From contig JAQVXN010000090.1 in the NCBI GenBank assembly GCA_028709135.1, positions 1 to 7,315 of the forward strand: DNA of 7,315 nucleotides, read 5' to 3'. The position numbers and the translations under genes were made by a program. Shown here piece after piece: positions 1 to 6,078 of the stretch. The first letter of the stretch is position 1. Each line of letters starts with the position of its first letter. The notes beneath the pieces were generated by a model, which was given only the letters and a program-made list of their open reading frames with translations, made no database searches and had not been told where the DNA came from. The stretch comes from Bacteroidaceae bacterium. GTDB taxonomy: Bacteria > Bacteroidota > Bacteroidia > Bacteroidales > Bacteroidaceae.

Positions 1-407
1 GCTGCGACTGCGGAGAACAACTGCACAAAGCCATGAAAATGATTGACGAAGCCGGGAAAGGAGCCATTGTCTATCTGAATCAGGAAGGCCGCGGCATCGG
101 TCTCATGGCCAAAATAGCGGCCTACAAACTTCAGGAAGAAGGCTACGACACCGTCGACGCAAACATTCATCTTGGTTACAACCCCGATGAACGCGACTAT
201 GGCATAGGAGCTCAAATATTGCGCGAAATAGGTATTCGTAAAATGCGACTCCTCTCCAATAATCCGGTAAAACACGCCGGACTAGAAGGATTCGGGTTAC
301 AAATTGTTGAAAACGTACCTATAGAAATTACACCTAACGAATATAACGAGCGCTACCTGCGCACAAAAAAGGAACGTATGGGGCACACCTTGCACTTTAA
401 CATATAA
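1..407 (+). CDS. ribBA: GTP cyclohydrolase II domain, C-terminal part (5'-truncated, probably bifunctional RibBA)
   Basis: GTP cyclohydrolase II opens the GTP imidazole ring, releases formate and pyrophosphate, and starts riboflavin synthesis in the cytosol. The reading frame is open from base 3, giving 134 visible residues. It begins with Cys-Asp-Cys-Gly, the last two of the three zinc-binding cysteines of the family; the first lies upstream of the window. Next come the conserved NQEGRGIGL loop, the DERDYGIGAQIL segment with the family's catalytic Asp-x-Arg pair, the RLLSNNPVK segment, and a C-terminal RYLRTKKERMGH stretch typical of RibA. An ATG at base 33 is internal to the domain, since the zinc cysteines precede it, so it is not the start. 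In Bacteroidales this domain is normally fused behind a dihydroxybutanone-phosphate synthase (RibB) domain of about 200 residues. That fusion is inferred, because the N-terminus is outside the window. A stand-alone ribA is the alternative. Confidence 0.93.
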   Translation, partial: CDCGEQLHKAMKMIDEAGKGAIVYLNQEGRGIGLMAKIAAYKLQEEGYDTVDANIHLGYNPDERDYGIGAQILREIGIRKMRLLSNNPVKHAGLEGFGLQIVENVPIEITPNEYNERYLRTKKERMGHTLHFNI

Positions 408-465
408 TGGCATAATTAAGGTCCAAAAACTTCCTGACACACTACCAGTTTACAAAAAAAATGTG

Positions 466-473
466 TAAGTTTG
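466..473 (+). promoter_or_regulatory. Candidate Bacteroidetes -7 promoter element for the YccA-like gene
   Basis: TAAGTTTG matches the Bacteroidetes primary-sigma -7 consensus TAnnTTTG exactly and lies about 80 bp before the downstream ATG. No convincing TTTG -33 element sits at the usual 19-21 bp upstream, so this is a half-supported call. A weak inverted repeat (TCAGGC 482-487 with GCCTGA 506-511) would fall within the resulting 5' leader. Confidence 0.35.
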
Positions 474-555
474 CGCTGTATTCAGGCATGTTTTCAAGTT
501 TGTTGGCCTGATATTTGTTTTACTACTTGTATGACTAAAAAAACGAACAAAAATT

Positions 556-1287
556 ATGATAGAGAAAAACAACTATACGGATTATGAAGAAGTGAGCGCA
601 TCCTCCTATAATCCCACCAAAACGCAAGGTGCGTTTGGTATCTTGATGCGCAAAGTTTATGTTTGGATGTCCTTGGCACTTGTTGTGACAGGCCTAACCG
701 CACTTTTCGTAGCAAACAACTACAACGCCATGACTTTCATGACGGGCGGGATGTTCTGGGGACTTGCCATTGCTGAAATTGCACTTGTTCTGATTATTTC
801 AGCAGGCATCAACCGGCTGTCATTCGCAACAGCAGGACTGCTGTTCATCGCATATTCCGTATTGAACGGCCTCACCATGTCGTTTATCTTTCAGGTATAC
901 ACACAGAGTTCCATTGCATCCACATTCTTCATCACAGCCGGCACGTTCGCAGCTATGAGCATAGTAGGCTTTGTTACAAAAAAAGATATGACCGGCATCG
1001 GAAAATTTCTCTTCATGGCTCTCATTGGCCTGATCATCGCCAGCGTCGTCAATATGTTCATGCAAAGTTCCGCCATCTACTGGATTACGAGTTTTGCCGG
1101 AGTACTCATTTTTGTAGGACTCACAGCATGGGATACCCAGAGAATCAAACAAATGTTTCTGGCGTATGGCAATGATGTCAACGAGCAAACACAGAAATTA
1201 GCTTTATTAGGCAGTTTGGAACTTTATCTGGATTTCATCAACCTCTTCCTCTACCTGTTACGTTTTTTGGGAAACAGAAACAATTAA
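556..1287 (+). CDS. Bax inhibitor-1 / YccA-family inner-membrane protein
   Basis: This is a 243-residue multi-pass membrane protein of the Bax inhibitor-1 (TMBIM/YccA/YbhL) family. About 30 polar N-terminal residues are followed by seven hydrophobic segments at roughly 34-54, 64-83, 88-108, 122-140, 151-168, 174-190 and 220-237. The C-terminal block LYLDFINLFLYLLRFLG (223-239) is the strongest family signature. Asp193 (in AWDTQ) and Asp226 (in LYLDF) look equivalent to the aspartate pair reported as the pH-sensing gate of the Bacillus homologue YetJ, a calcium leak channel. Bacterial members have been linked to calcium leak, or to modulation of FtsH as in E. coli YccA. Which applies here is unknown. 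The start is the first ATG after an A-rich leader without a clear Shine-Dalgarno. The aminotransferase gene begins 23 bp downstream on the same strand, so co-transcription is possible, though the functions are not obviously related. Confidence 0.93.
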   Translation: MIEKNNYTDYEEVSASSYNPTKTQGAFGILMRKVYVWMSLALVVTGLTALFVANNYNAMTFMTGGMFWGLAIAEIALVLIISAGINRLSFATAGLLFIAYSVLNGLTMSFIFQVYTQSSIASTFFITAGTFAAMSIVGFVTKKDMTGIGKFLFMALIGLIIASVVNMFMQSSAIYWITSFAGVLIFVGLTAWDTQRIKQMFLAYGNDVNEQTQKLALLGSLELYLDFINLFLYLLRFLGNRNN

Positions 1288-1310
1288 CTCACCTATAATA
1301 AAATAACCAT

Positions 1311-2504
1311 ATGAACAATTTATCCCAGCGACTGAACCGGCTTCAGCCATCAGCAACGCTCGCCATGTCACAAAAGAGCAATGAAATGAAAGCTCGTGGC
1401 ATTGACATCATCAATATGAGCATTGGAGAGCCTGATTTCAATACGCCGGAACCTATTAAAGAGGCCGCCAAGAAGGCCATCGACGATAATTATTCCCACT
1501 ATTCTCCTGTTCCGGGCTATCCCGTTCTGCGCAACGCCATTGTAGACAAACTAAAACGTGAAAACGACTTGGACTACACTCCGGCACAAATTCTTTGCTC
1601 CAATGGAGCCAAGCAGAGTGTATGCAATACCCTGATGGCCCTCATCAATGATGAAGACGAAGTCATCATTCCGGCACCATATTGGGTCAGCTATCCGCAA
1701 ATGGTAAAATTGGCAGGCGGAAATCCCATTTCAATAGAAGCAACGATAGAACAAGACTTCAAAATAACCCCGGCACAATTGGAAGCAGCTATCACGCCGC
1801 GCACGAAGGCACTCATTTTGTGCTCACCAAGTAATCCTACCGGCTCCGTATACAGTTTCGAAGAACTCACAGGTCTTGCAGAAGTTTTAAAGAAATATCC
1901 TGAAATCATCGTTCTTTCAGACGAGATTTATGAACATATCAACTATACCGGACGTCATGCCAGCATCGCACAGGTTCCGGGAATGAAAGACAACACCGTC
2001 ATTATTAACGGCGTTTCAAAAGCCTACGCCATGACAGGATGGCGTATTGGTTTCATAGCAGCTCCAGAATGGATTGTAAAAGGCTGCAACAAACTACAAG
2101 GACAATACACCAGTGGCCCGTGCAGCGTAAGTCAAATTGCTGCTGCGGCGGCTTTTGCCGGTGACCAGCAATGTGTAGAAAAGATGCGTCAAGCCTTTGA
2201 ACACCGCAAAGACCTCATCGTCAGCCTCGCAAAAGATATTCCAGGATTTGAAGTGAATATGCCTGATGGTGCTTTCTACATCTTTCCGAAAGTTAGCAGC
2301 TATTTTGGTAAGAGTTATGAAACTCGCACCATTCAAACAAGTACCGATTTTGCTATGTTTCTGCTAGAAGTTGCTCATGTGGCAAGTGTTGGTGGCGATG
2401 ACTTTGGGAGTCCCGATTGCATCCGTCTGAGTTATGCAACAAGCGAAGAAAATATTCGTGAAGCCATGAAACGCATTCGCGAAACTGTTGCCCATCTGAA
2501 ATGA
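1311..2504 (+). CDS. aspC: Aspartate aminotransferase, class I fold, type Ib (PLP-dependent)
   Basis: This cytosolic PLP enzyme transfers the amino group between aspartate/glutamate and oxaloacetate/2-oxoglutarate. At 397 residues it has normal family length. Visible landmarks are the N-terminal IGEPDFNTP (38-46), the cofactor region SNGAKQ (97-102), the PYWVSYP aromatic stacking segment (123-129), Asn175 in SPSNPTG, Asp204 and Tyr207 in SDEIYEH, Schiff-base Lys237 in GVSKAYAMTGWRIGF, and Arg372 in IRLSYATSEEN, which binds the substrate carboxylate. Lys101 occupies the place of the lysine that recognises the distal carboxylate of acidic substrates in Thermus-type Ib enzymes, which favours an aspartate/glutamate specificity. 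Some type Ib enzymes also use prephenate, and that cannot be settled from motifs. The ATG follows an A-rich leader 23 bp after the preceding membrane-protein gene. A strong intrinsic terminator starts 33 bp after the stop. The symbol aspC is by function, as type Ib enzymes are not orthologous to E. coli AspC. Confidence 0.95.
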   Translation: MNNLSQRLNRLQPSATLAMSQKSNEMKARGIDIINMSIGEPDFNTPEPIKEAAKKAIDDNYSHYSPVPGYPVLRNAIVDKLKRENDLDYTPAQILCSNGAKQSVCNTLMALINDEDEVIIPAPYWVSYPQMVKLAGGNPISIEATIEQDFKITPAQLEAAITPRTKALILCSPSNPTGSVYSFEELTGLAEVLKKYPEIIVLSDEIYEHINYTGRHASIAQVPGMKDNTVIINGVSKAYAMTGWRIGFIAAPEWIVKGCNKLQGQYTSGPCSVSQIAAAAAFAGDQQCVEKMRQAFEHRKDLIVSLAKDIPGFEVNMPDGAFYIFPKVSSYFGKSYETRTIQTSTDFAMFLLEVAHVASVGGDDFGSPDCIRLSYATSEENIREAMKRIRETVAHLK

Positions 2505-2536
2505 TATAGCTGTTTCAGTTATTATAAATAATTTAT

Positions 2537-2576
2537 GAGGCGGAAAGCATATCAATATTGCTTTCCGCCTCTTTTT
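2537..2576 (+). terminator. Strong rho-independent terminator after the aminotransferase
   Basis: A perfect 13-bp stem, GAGGCGGAAAGCA (2537-2549) paired with TGCTTTCCGCCTC (2559-2571), closes a 9-nt loop and is followed directly by TTTTT (2572-2576). It lies 33 bp after the aminotransferase stop. The opposite strand has only an AT-rich mix, not a clean U-tract, so this hairpin serves mainly the + strand. Confidence 0.95.
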
Positions 2577-2596
2577 GCAATTTCTTTCAACACCAT

Positions 2597-2625
2597 AAAA
2601 AAAGGCACCGGACTAAGCCGATGCC
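2597..2625 (-). terminator. Rho-independent terminator after the ferredoxin gene
   Basis: Read on the - strand, GGCATCGG and CCGGTGCC form an 8-bp stem with one U-G wobble around a 6-nt loop (2604-2625), followed by seven Ts (2603-2597). The wobble is stable only in the - strand RNA (it is a C-A mismatch on +). This fits the direction of the ferredoxin gene, whose stop is about 30 bp upstream. Together with the hairpin at 2537-2576 it insulates the two convergent genes. Confidence 0.9.
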
Positions 2626-2654
2626 AGAATTTTCAAAATTCAATTTTTGCAAGA

Positions 2655-2825
2655 TTATGCACCCGGAGCAATTGCACCTGAAGGGCAAACATCGGCACAA
2701 GTGCCACAATCAACACATGCATCAGGGTCAATAGAATATTTCTCACCTTCAGAAATAGCACCTGAAGGGCATTCGCTGATACAGGATCCGCAAGCAACAC
2801 AATCGTCACTAATTACATAAGCCAT
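2655..2825 (-). CDS. 2[4Fe-4S] clostridial-type ferredoxin, 56 residues
   Basis: This small cytosolic electron carrier is read from ATG at 2825 to TAA at 2655. It carries two complete cluster motifs: Cys9, Cys12, Cys15, Cys19-Pro and Cys37, Cys40, Cys43, Cys47-Pro, each with CxxCxxCxxxCP spacing. This is the pattern of low-potential bacterial ferredoxins that serve pyruvate:ferredoxin oxidoreductase and related enzymes in anaerobes. Length is normal for the family (about 55). The two halves are an internal duplication: both contain CPSGAI, and the DNA keeps an identical 14-base stretch, GCACCTGAAGGGCA, at 2674-2687 and 2758-2771. An AGGA sits just before the start, one of the few Shine-Dalgarno-like sequences in the window. 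It is a single-gene transcription unit with its own candidate promoter (2856-2863) and terminator (2597-2625). The partner enzyme is not encoded nearby, so the specific redox partner is unknown. Confidence 0.96.
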   Translation of the reverse strand: MAYVISDDCVACGSCISECPSGAISEGEKYSIDPDACVDCGTCADVCPSGAIAPGA

Positions 2826-2855
2826 GTTCCTAATTTTTAAATGTTAAACGGACTG

Positions 2856-2863
2856 CAAAGATA
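2856..2863 (-). promoter_or_regulatory. Bacteroidetes -7 promoter element for the ferredoxin gene
   Basis: On the - strand this reads TATCTTTG followed by CA, an exact match to TAnnTTTG. It lies 30 bp upstream of the ferredoxin ATG, giving a short leader. No clear TTTG is present at the expected -33 position, which is common in this phylum where the -7 element dominates. Confidence 0.55.
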
Positions 2864-2998
2864 ATCATTTTTTGTGTACTGTCTCTCCTTTTTACGTCTT
2901 TTTGGAAAAAAACTTCAGGAAGTCAAATAAAGCTGTTTTATGACAAAAATGTCCGAGCTGCAACAGGCATTAAAAATGAAAATAAAAAGAATATTTTG

Positions 2999-3006
2999 TA
3001 CTTTTG
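2999..3006 (+). promoter_or_regulatory. Bacteroidetes -7 promoter element for the acetyltransferase gene
   Basis: TACTTTTG followed by C matches TAnnTTTG exactly and lies 28 bp before the ATG at 3035. No good -33 TTTG is seen. It helps to decide the gene start, because an upstream in-frame TTG (2996) would lie before the expected transcription start. Confidence 0.5.
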
Positions 3007-3034
3007 CTTTTTGAATCAGTTGTTAAATAGAAAA

Positions 3035-3526
3035 ATGATACCAGATTTAATCTTTCACAAAGAAGCAGGATTTGAACTTTGCGACTTCAATAATCCCACC
3101 CACTGCGAGTCTCTCTGCAATTTACTAAATATGTATATGGCCGATCCGATGGGCAATTATCCCCAGCACGATGAGAAGGAAAACAAAAAATTTGTTGAGG
3201 ACATGAAAAAGCACCCCACCAGCATTACTTTATTTATTGTATCTGATAACAAAGCTGTAGGCATTATCAATGCTTTTATGAATTATTCCACATTTAGATT
3301 AAGACCTTTTATAAATGTTCACGACGTTTTTGTTATGCCTGCATACCGTGGACGGGGCCTCAGTCGGCGTCTCATCTCAAAAATAAAAGAAATTGCCCGC
3401 GACAACGGCTGTTGCAAAGTGACCCTGGAAGTGCGCCACGACAATATCCCGGCACAACGCTGTTACACTTCCGAAGGATTTAAAGACGACGTGCCGCCCA
3501 TGTTTTATTGGGAAAGCATTTTGTAA
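3035..3526 (+). CDS. GNAT-family N-acetyltransferase
   Basis: This is a 163-residue single-domain acetyl-CoA-dependent acyltransferase of the GCN5-related (GNAT) superfamily. Motif A is clear at 96-118: strand VHDVFVMPAY, then the pyrophosphate-binding loop R105-G-R-G-L109 and helix SRRLISKIKEI. Motif B follows with Asn137, Ala140 and Tyr144 before GF (148-149), the common LEVRHDNIPAQRCYTSEGF arrangement; Tyr144 is at the position that often acts as general acid. The N-terminal third, which usually shapes the acceptor site, has no motif I recognise, so the substrate (small molecule, peptide or protein) is unknown. I chose ATG 3035 over the in-frame TTG at 2996 because the candidate -7 element lies between them. 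The gene is divergent from the ferredoxin gene. The porT-like gene follows after 98 bp with no terminator recognised between, so readthrough is possible. Confidence 0.9.
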   Translation: MIPDLIFHKEAGFELCDFNNPTHCESLCNLLNMYMADPMGNYPQHDEKENKKFVEDMKKHPTSITLFIVSDNKAVGIINAFMNYSTFRLRPFINVHDVFVMPAYRGRGLSRRLISKIKEIARDNGCCKVTLEVRHDNIPAQRCYTSEGFKDDVPPMFYWESIL

Positions 3527-3527
3527 G

Positions 3528-3613
3528 CGCATTTTTAATTTGAAGAAAAGAAATCGCATTTATATCCCTCTATCCTTTTTGCTCGCTGCCATACTAAAGA
3601 TTAAAAAAATGCG
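3528..3613. repeat. Long-range imperfect inverted repeat in the acetyltransferase-porT gap
   Basis: CGCATTTTTAAT (3528-3539) is complementary to ATTAAAAAAATGCG (3600-3613), apart from two extra As, with about 60 bp between the arms. It could fold the short intergenic RNA so that the porT start region (3625) lies next to the stem. The arms are AT-rich, so chance is a realistic explanation. No strong promoter or terminator was recognised in this gap. Confidence 0.3.
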
Positions 3614-3624
3614 TTATTGAAGTG

Positions 3625-4365
3625 ATGAATTCTTGCGAGTACTCTTTTCGGAAACTGCTTTGGCAGCGATGCGTGATAATTGTTTTGTTTCTTACTGGCA
3701 TTATTTATGCACGAGGTCAAGAAATAAAATTACAAAACAGGCCCTACATGGACCTGCGGACTTTTCATTATGGTTTTATGATTGGTCTGCACGAAGAAAG
3801 TCTCCATTTGAAAAACAATGGGCTTATCGACCCGCAGACAGGAAGTCAGTGGCTTGCCTGTAACGATCGTTATGACCCCGGATTTACAGTAGGAATTTTG
3901 GGAGAATGGAGATTAGACAAATATTTTTCACTACGCATACTCCCCACTATGTTTTTCGGTAGTAAACACGTTACTTTTCGTGATCAGAAAACTGGCAATA
4001 AACAATATCAGGACATCAAATCCACTTACATCGCCTTGCCCGCCGACATCAAATTCAGTGCTCCACGTTTTAACAATTATCGCCCTTATTTTCTGACAGG
4101 AATAGACTTGATGTACGATCTCACAACAAGAGATAATGGAAATTTAAAATTAAAACCTTTCAACAGCTTTTTTGAAGTCGGTTTCGGTTGCGACTACTAT
4201 CTTCCGTTCTTTAAACTCATTCCAGAACTCAAATTCTGCTTCGGTTTGAATAATATTTTGGAAAAAGATCGTCGCGACCTGCAAGATAAAACAAAAAACA
4301 TCTTTACGCAATCTATCGACAACGCGCATACAAATATGATTGTACTGACACTTTATTTTGAATAG
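3625..4365 (+). CDS. porT: PorT-family outer-membrane beta-barrel protein
   Basis: This is a predicted 246-residue outer-membrane protein. A basic n-region (RKLLWQR) and a hydrophobic core at about 16-29 form a signal peptide, with likely cleavage near Ala29-Arg-Gly-Gln. The mature protein opens with QNRPYMDLRTFHYGFMIGLH and later has FGCDYYLPFFKLIPELKF (187-204). Both resemble, from memory, the PorT/SprT proteins of Bacteroidetes. Alternating hydrophobic strands and a final strand ending in Phe-Glu (VLTLYFE) fit a small barrel of about eight strands. PorT of Porphyromonas gingivalis is needed for type IX secretion of gingipains. Bacteroidales also carry related proteins, so presence here does not prove a functional T9SS, and no other T9SS gene is in the window. 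The codon before the ATG is an in-frame GTG (3622), an alternative start adding one residue. The stop abuts the rsgA stop on the other strand. Confidence 0.85.
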   Translation: MNSCEYSFRKLLWQRCVIIVLFLTGIIYARGQEIKLQNRPYMDLRTFHYGFMIGLHEESLHLKNNGLIDPQTGSQWLACNDRYDPGFTVGILGEWRLDKYFSLRILPTMFFGSKHVTFRDQKTGNKQYQDIKSTYIALPADIKFSAPRFNNYRPYFLTGIDLMYDLTTRDNGNLKLKPFNSFFEVGFGCDYYLPFFKLIPELKFCFGLNNILEKDRRDLQDKTKNIFTQSIDNAHTNMIVLTLYFE

Positions 4366-5298
4366 TCAATAAGCTTCTCGATATTTGGATTCGTCCTTAT
4401 CTCCGAGCATACTCAGATAAGAAACATAACGCGAAAGAGCTATTTCGCCTTTCTCCACAGCTTCGCGCACAGCGCAACCAGGTTCTTCCTGATGCAGACA
4501 ATCCGAATAACGACAGGACCCACCTATTTTAAATATTTCTCTAAAATAGCTGGAAATTTCCGTCTTTTCAAAATCAAAAGTTCCAAAACCTTTCACTCCG
4601 GGAATATCAATGACACCTCCGCCACAGGGCAATTCGAAAAGTTCACTAAATGTTGTAGTATGCAACCCCGCATCGTGCGCCTCTGAGATAGGAGCCGTAC
4701 GCACGTGGGCCGAAGGTACCAAATAATTAAGCAGCGCCGACTTACCCACACCGGAATGACCGGCAATCAACGTAATCTTTTGATGCAGCAAATCCTGTAG
4801 AAAATCTAATCCCGTTCGTTTCTCTACCGAAATTATAAAACAAGCATAACCCAAAGAAGAATAAAGCGTGGAAAGTTTTTCAACTTCTGCGCGCTCTTCT
4901 TCATCATAAAGGTCCGCCTTATTAAAAAGGAGCACTACCGGAATGCGATAGGCTTCTGCAGAAGCTAGGAAACGATCTATAAAAGTAGTTGAAGTTTCCG
5001 GATGATGCAATGTAACAATAAGCAGAACCATATCCACGTTTGCTGCAAGAATATGGCTCTGCTTAGAGAGGTTAGAAGCCTTGCGGATAATGTAATTCCG
5101 TCTATCTTCTATTTCTGAAATAAAAGCTGTACCTTCTTTGTTTGTGTTGAAAACAACATAATCTCCCACCGCAATGGGATTTGTACTGCGAATACCGCGG
5201 AGACGAAAGTTTCCTTTTATTTTACAAGGAATCAAAGTCTCGTCACTGCCACGTACAATATACCAGCTACCGGTATTCTTGACAACAAGTCCACGCAT
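4366..5298 (-). CDS. rsgA: Ribosome small-subunit-dependent GTPase A (30S assembly factor)
   Basis: RsgA (YjeQ) binds the maturing 30S subunit, checks the decoding region and releases other assembly factors on GTP hydrolysis. All three domains are visible in 310 residues, a normal length. They are an N-terminal OB fold (about 1-70), a circularly permuted GTPase whose motifs run in the order G4-G5-G1-G2-G3, and a C-terminal zinc finger. G4 is NKAD (126-129), G1 is GHSGVGKS (180-187), the G2 threonines are 214-216 and G3 is DIPG (231-234). Zinc ligands are Cys262, Cys267, His269 and Cys275. The ATG immediately follows the frr stop codon with no base between and no clear Shine-Dalgarno, so translation is probably coupled to frr and transcription comes from the frr promoter. 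The 3' end meets the porT stop codon head-on with no spacer. Confidence 0.97.
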   Translation of the reverse strand: MRGLVVKNTGSWYIVRGSDETLIPCKIKGNFRLRGIRSTNPIAVGDYVVFNTNKEGTAFISEIEDRRNYIIRKASNLSKQSHILAANVDMVLLIVTLHHPETSTTFIDRFLASAEAYRIPVVLLFNKADLYDEEERAEVEKLSTLYSSLGYACFIISVEKRTGLDFLQDLLHQKITLIAGHSGVGKSALLNYLVPSAHVRTAPISEAHDAGLHTTTFSELFELPCGGGVIDIPGVKGFGTFDFEKTEISSYFREIFKIGGSCRYSDCLHQEEPGCAVREAVEKGEIALSRYVSYLSMLGDKDESKYREAY

Positions 5299-5859
5299 TC
5301 AGACAGTCATCAATTCTTTGTCCTTCTTGGCCAGGATATCATCAATCAATTTCATAAAGCGGTCATGCAATTTTTGCAAATCTGCTTCTGCATCTTTTTC
5401 GTTATCCTCGCTCAAACCGTCTTTTATGGCTTTTTTCAATTTTTCAATGCCATCACGACGCACATTGCGAATACTGATTTTTGCAGTTTCGCCGGCCTTG
5501 CCACACTGCTTGGCAATTTGTCTGCGACGTTCCTCTGTCAACGGAGGAATGCCCAAACGAATAATTTCTCCGTTATTTTCAGGTGTAATACCAACTTCAG
5601 AATCCATAATGGCTTTTTCTATCACTTTAAACATGCTCTTATCCCATGGTTTTATGGCAATGGTATGAGAATCTGGCGTTGTAATAGCCGAAACATTATT
5701 TAGAGCAACCATCGTGCCGTATGAATTTACACGGATCGCATCCAGAATATGGATATTAGCACGACCAGCCCGAATATGAGAAAGCTCATCTTCCAGATAC
5801 ATCGTGGACATTTCCATCTTTTCTTCACAGTCTTTCAGACATTTCTTTACGTCGAACAT
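5299..5859 (-). CDS. frr: Ribosome recycling factor
   Basis: RRF splits post-termination ribosomes together with EF-G so the subunits can be reused. The 186-residue length and the sequence are standard. Helical domain I carries ELSHIRAGRAN (25-35). Domain II spans roughly residues 31-103 (SYGTMVALNNVSAIT, then HTIAIKPWD). The return helix has RLGIPPLTEERRRQIAK (101-117) and RNVRRDGIEKLKK (131-143), which holds the arginine-rich segment that contacts 23S rRNA. The start ATG is the only plausible one in the leader; the upstream AAAAGAGAT is a weak purine-rich signal. It is the first gene of an frr-rsgA pair whose stop and start codons abut. The promoter at 5903-5934 lies about 45 bp upstream, and there is no gene between it and the trxA-operon terminator. 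Confidence 0.98.
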   Translation of the reverse strand: MFDVKKCLKDCEEKMEMSTMYLEDELSHIRAGRANIHILDAIRVNSYGTMVALNNVSAITTPDSHTIAIKPWDKSMFKVIEKAIMDSEVGITPENNGEIIRLGIPPLTEERRRQIAKQCGKAGETAKISIRNVRRDGIEKLKKAIKDGLSEDNEKDAEADLQKLHDRFMKLIDDILAKKDKELMTV

Positions 5860-5902
5860 ATCTCTTTTGTTTTTGATTTATTTTCAATAAAAAGAATTTG
5901 AA

Positions 5903-5934
5903 CAAAAGTAAGTAAATCCAGTTTATTAGCCAAA
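5903..5934 (-). promoter_or_regulatory. Complete Bacteroidetes promoter for frr-rsgA
   Basis: On the - strand TTTG (5934-5931) forms a -33 element. It is followed by a 20-bp spacer and a -7 element TACTTTTG (5910-5903), an exact TAnnTTTG match with the spacing usual in Bacteroidetes. It is the best promoter in the window. Expected transcript start is near 5897, giving a leader of about 40 nt before the frr ATG. Confidence 0.75.
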
Positions 5935-5941
5935 CTTTGGC
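5929..5941. repeat. Perfect 13-bp dyad GCCAAA-C-TTTGGC over the frr -33 element
   Basis: GCCAAACTTTGGC is perfectly symmetrical around one central base and contains the -33 TTTG of the frr promoter. Position and symmetry are those of a possible operator for a dimeric regulator, but no regulator gene is present and a single site is not proof. Confidence 0.45.
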
Positions 5942-6020
5942 AAAAAAATTTATTGGAAAATCTCTTTGAAAAAGAATTTGCCGTTGCTATTAAAAACCAT
6001 CTCTGTATTGTCTTTTCCAT

Positions 6021-6055
6021 AAAAAAAGGAAGGATACATCATTCTGTATTCTTCC
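6021..6055 (-). terminator. Rho-independent terminator of the trxA operon
   Basis: On the - strand GGAAG and ATACA pair with TGTAT and CTTCC, with one A-C mismatch between the two 5-bp blocks and a 6-nt loop (6028-6055). Seven Ts follow (6027-6021). It lies about 24 bp after the stop of the acidic protein gene and separates the trxA unit from the frr promoter. Confidence 0.88.
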
Positions 6056-6078
6056 TTTGCTTATCGAATCCAAAAGTT

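Noticed and set aside
482..511. Inverted repeat TCAGGC/GCCTGA upstream of the YccA-like gene as a riboswitch or terminator
   Set aside because: Only 6 bp with an 18-nt loop, no clean U-tract, and no known riboswitch pattern recognised; too weak to call.
820..1188. Open frame of 122 codons on the - strand inside the BI-1/YccA gene
   Set aside because: It lies entirely antisense to a well-recognised membrane protein and has a cysteine- and histidine-rich composition typical of a shadow frame.
2912..2953. Small dyads ACTTC-AG-GAAGT (2912-2923) and GACA-AAAA-TGTC (2942-2953) in the ferredoxin-acetyltransferase gap
   Set aside because: Arms of 4-5 bp in an AT-rich region are expected by chance and do not overlap the candidate promoter elements.
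2996..3034. TTG start adding 13 residues to the acetyltransferase
   Set aside because: The exact -7 promoter match at 2999-3006 lies downstream of this codon, and the extra residues do not belong to the GNAT domain; ATG 3035 is preferred.
5174..5668. Open frame of 164 codons on the + strand across rsgA and frr
   Set aside because: It is antisense to two strongly supported genes, crosses their junction, and its product resembles no family; serine-rich composition is a by-product of the opposite strand.
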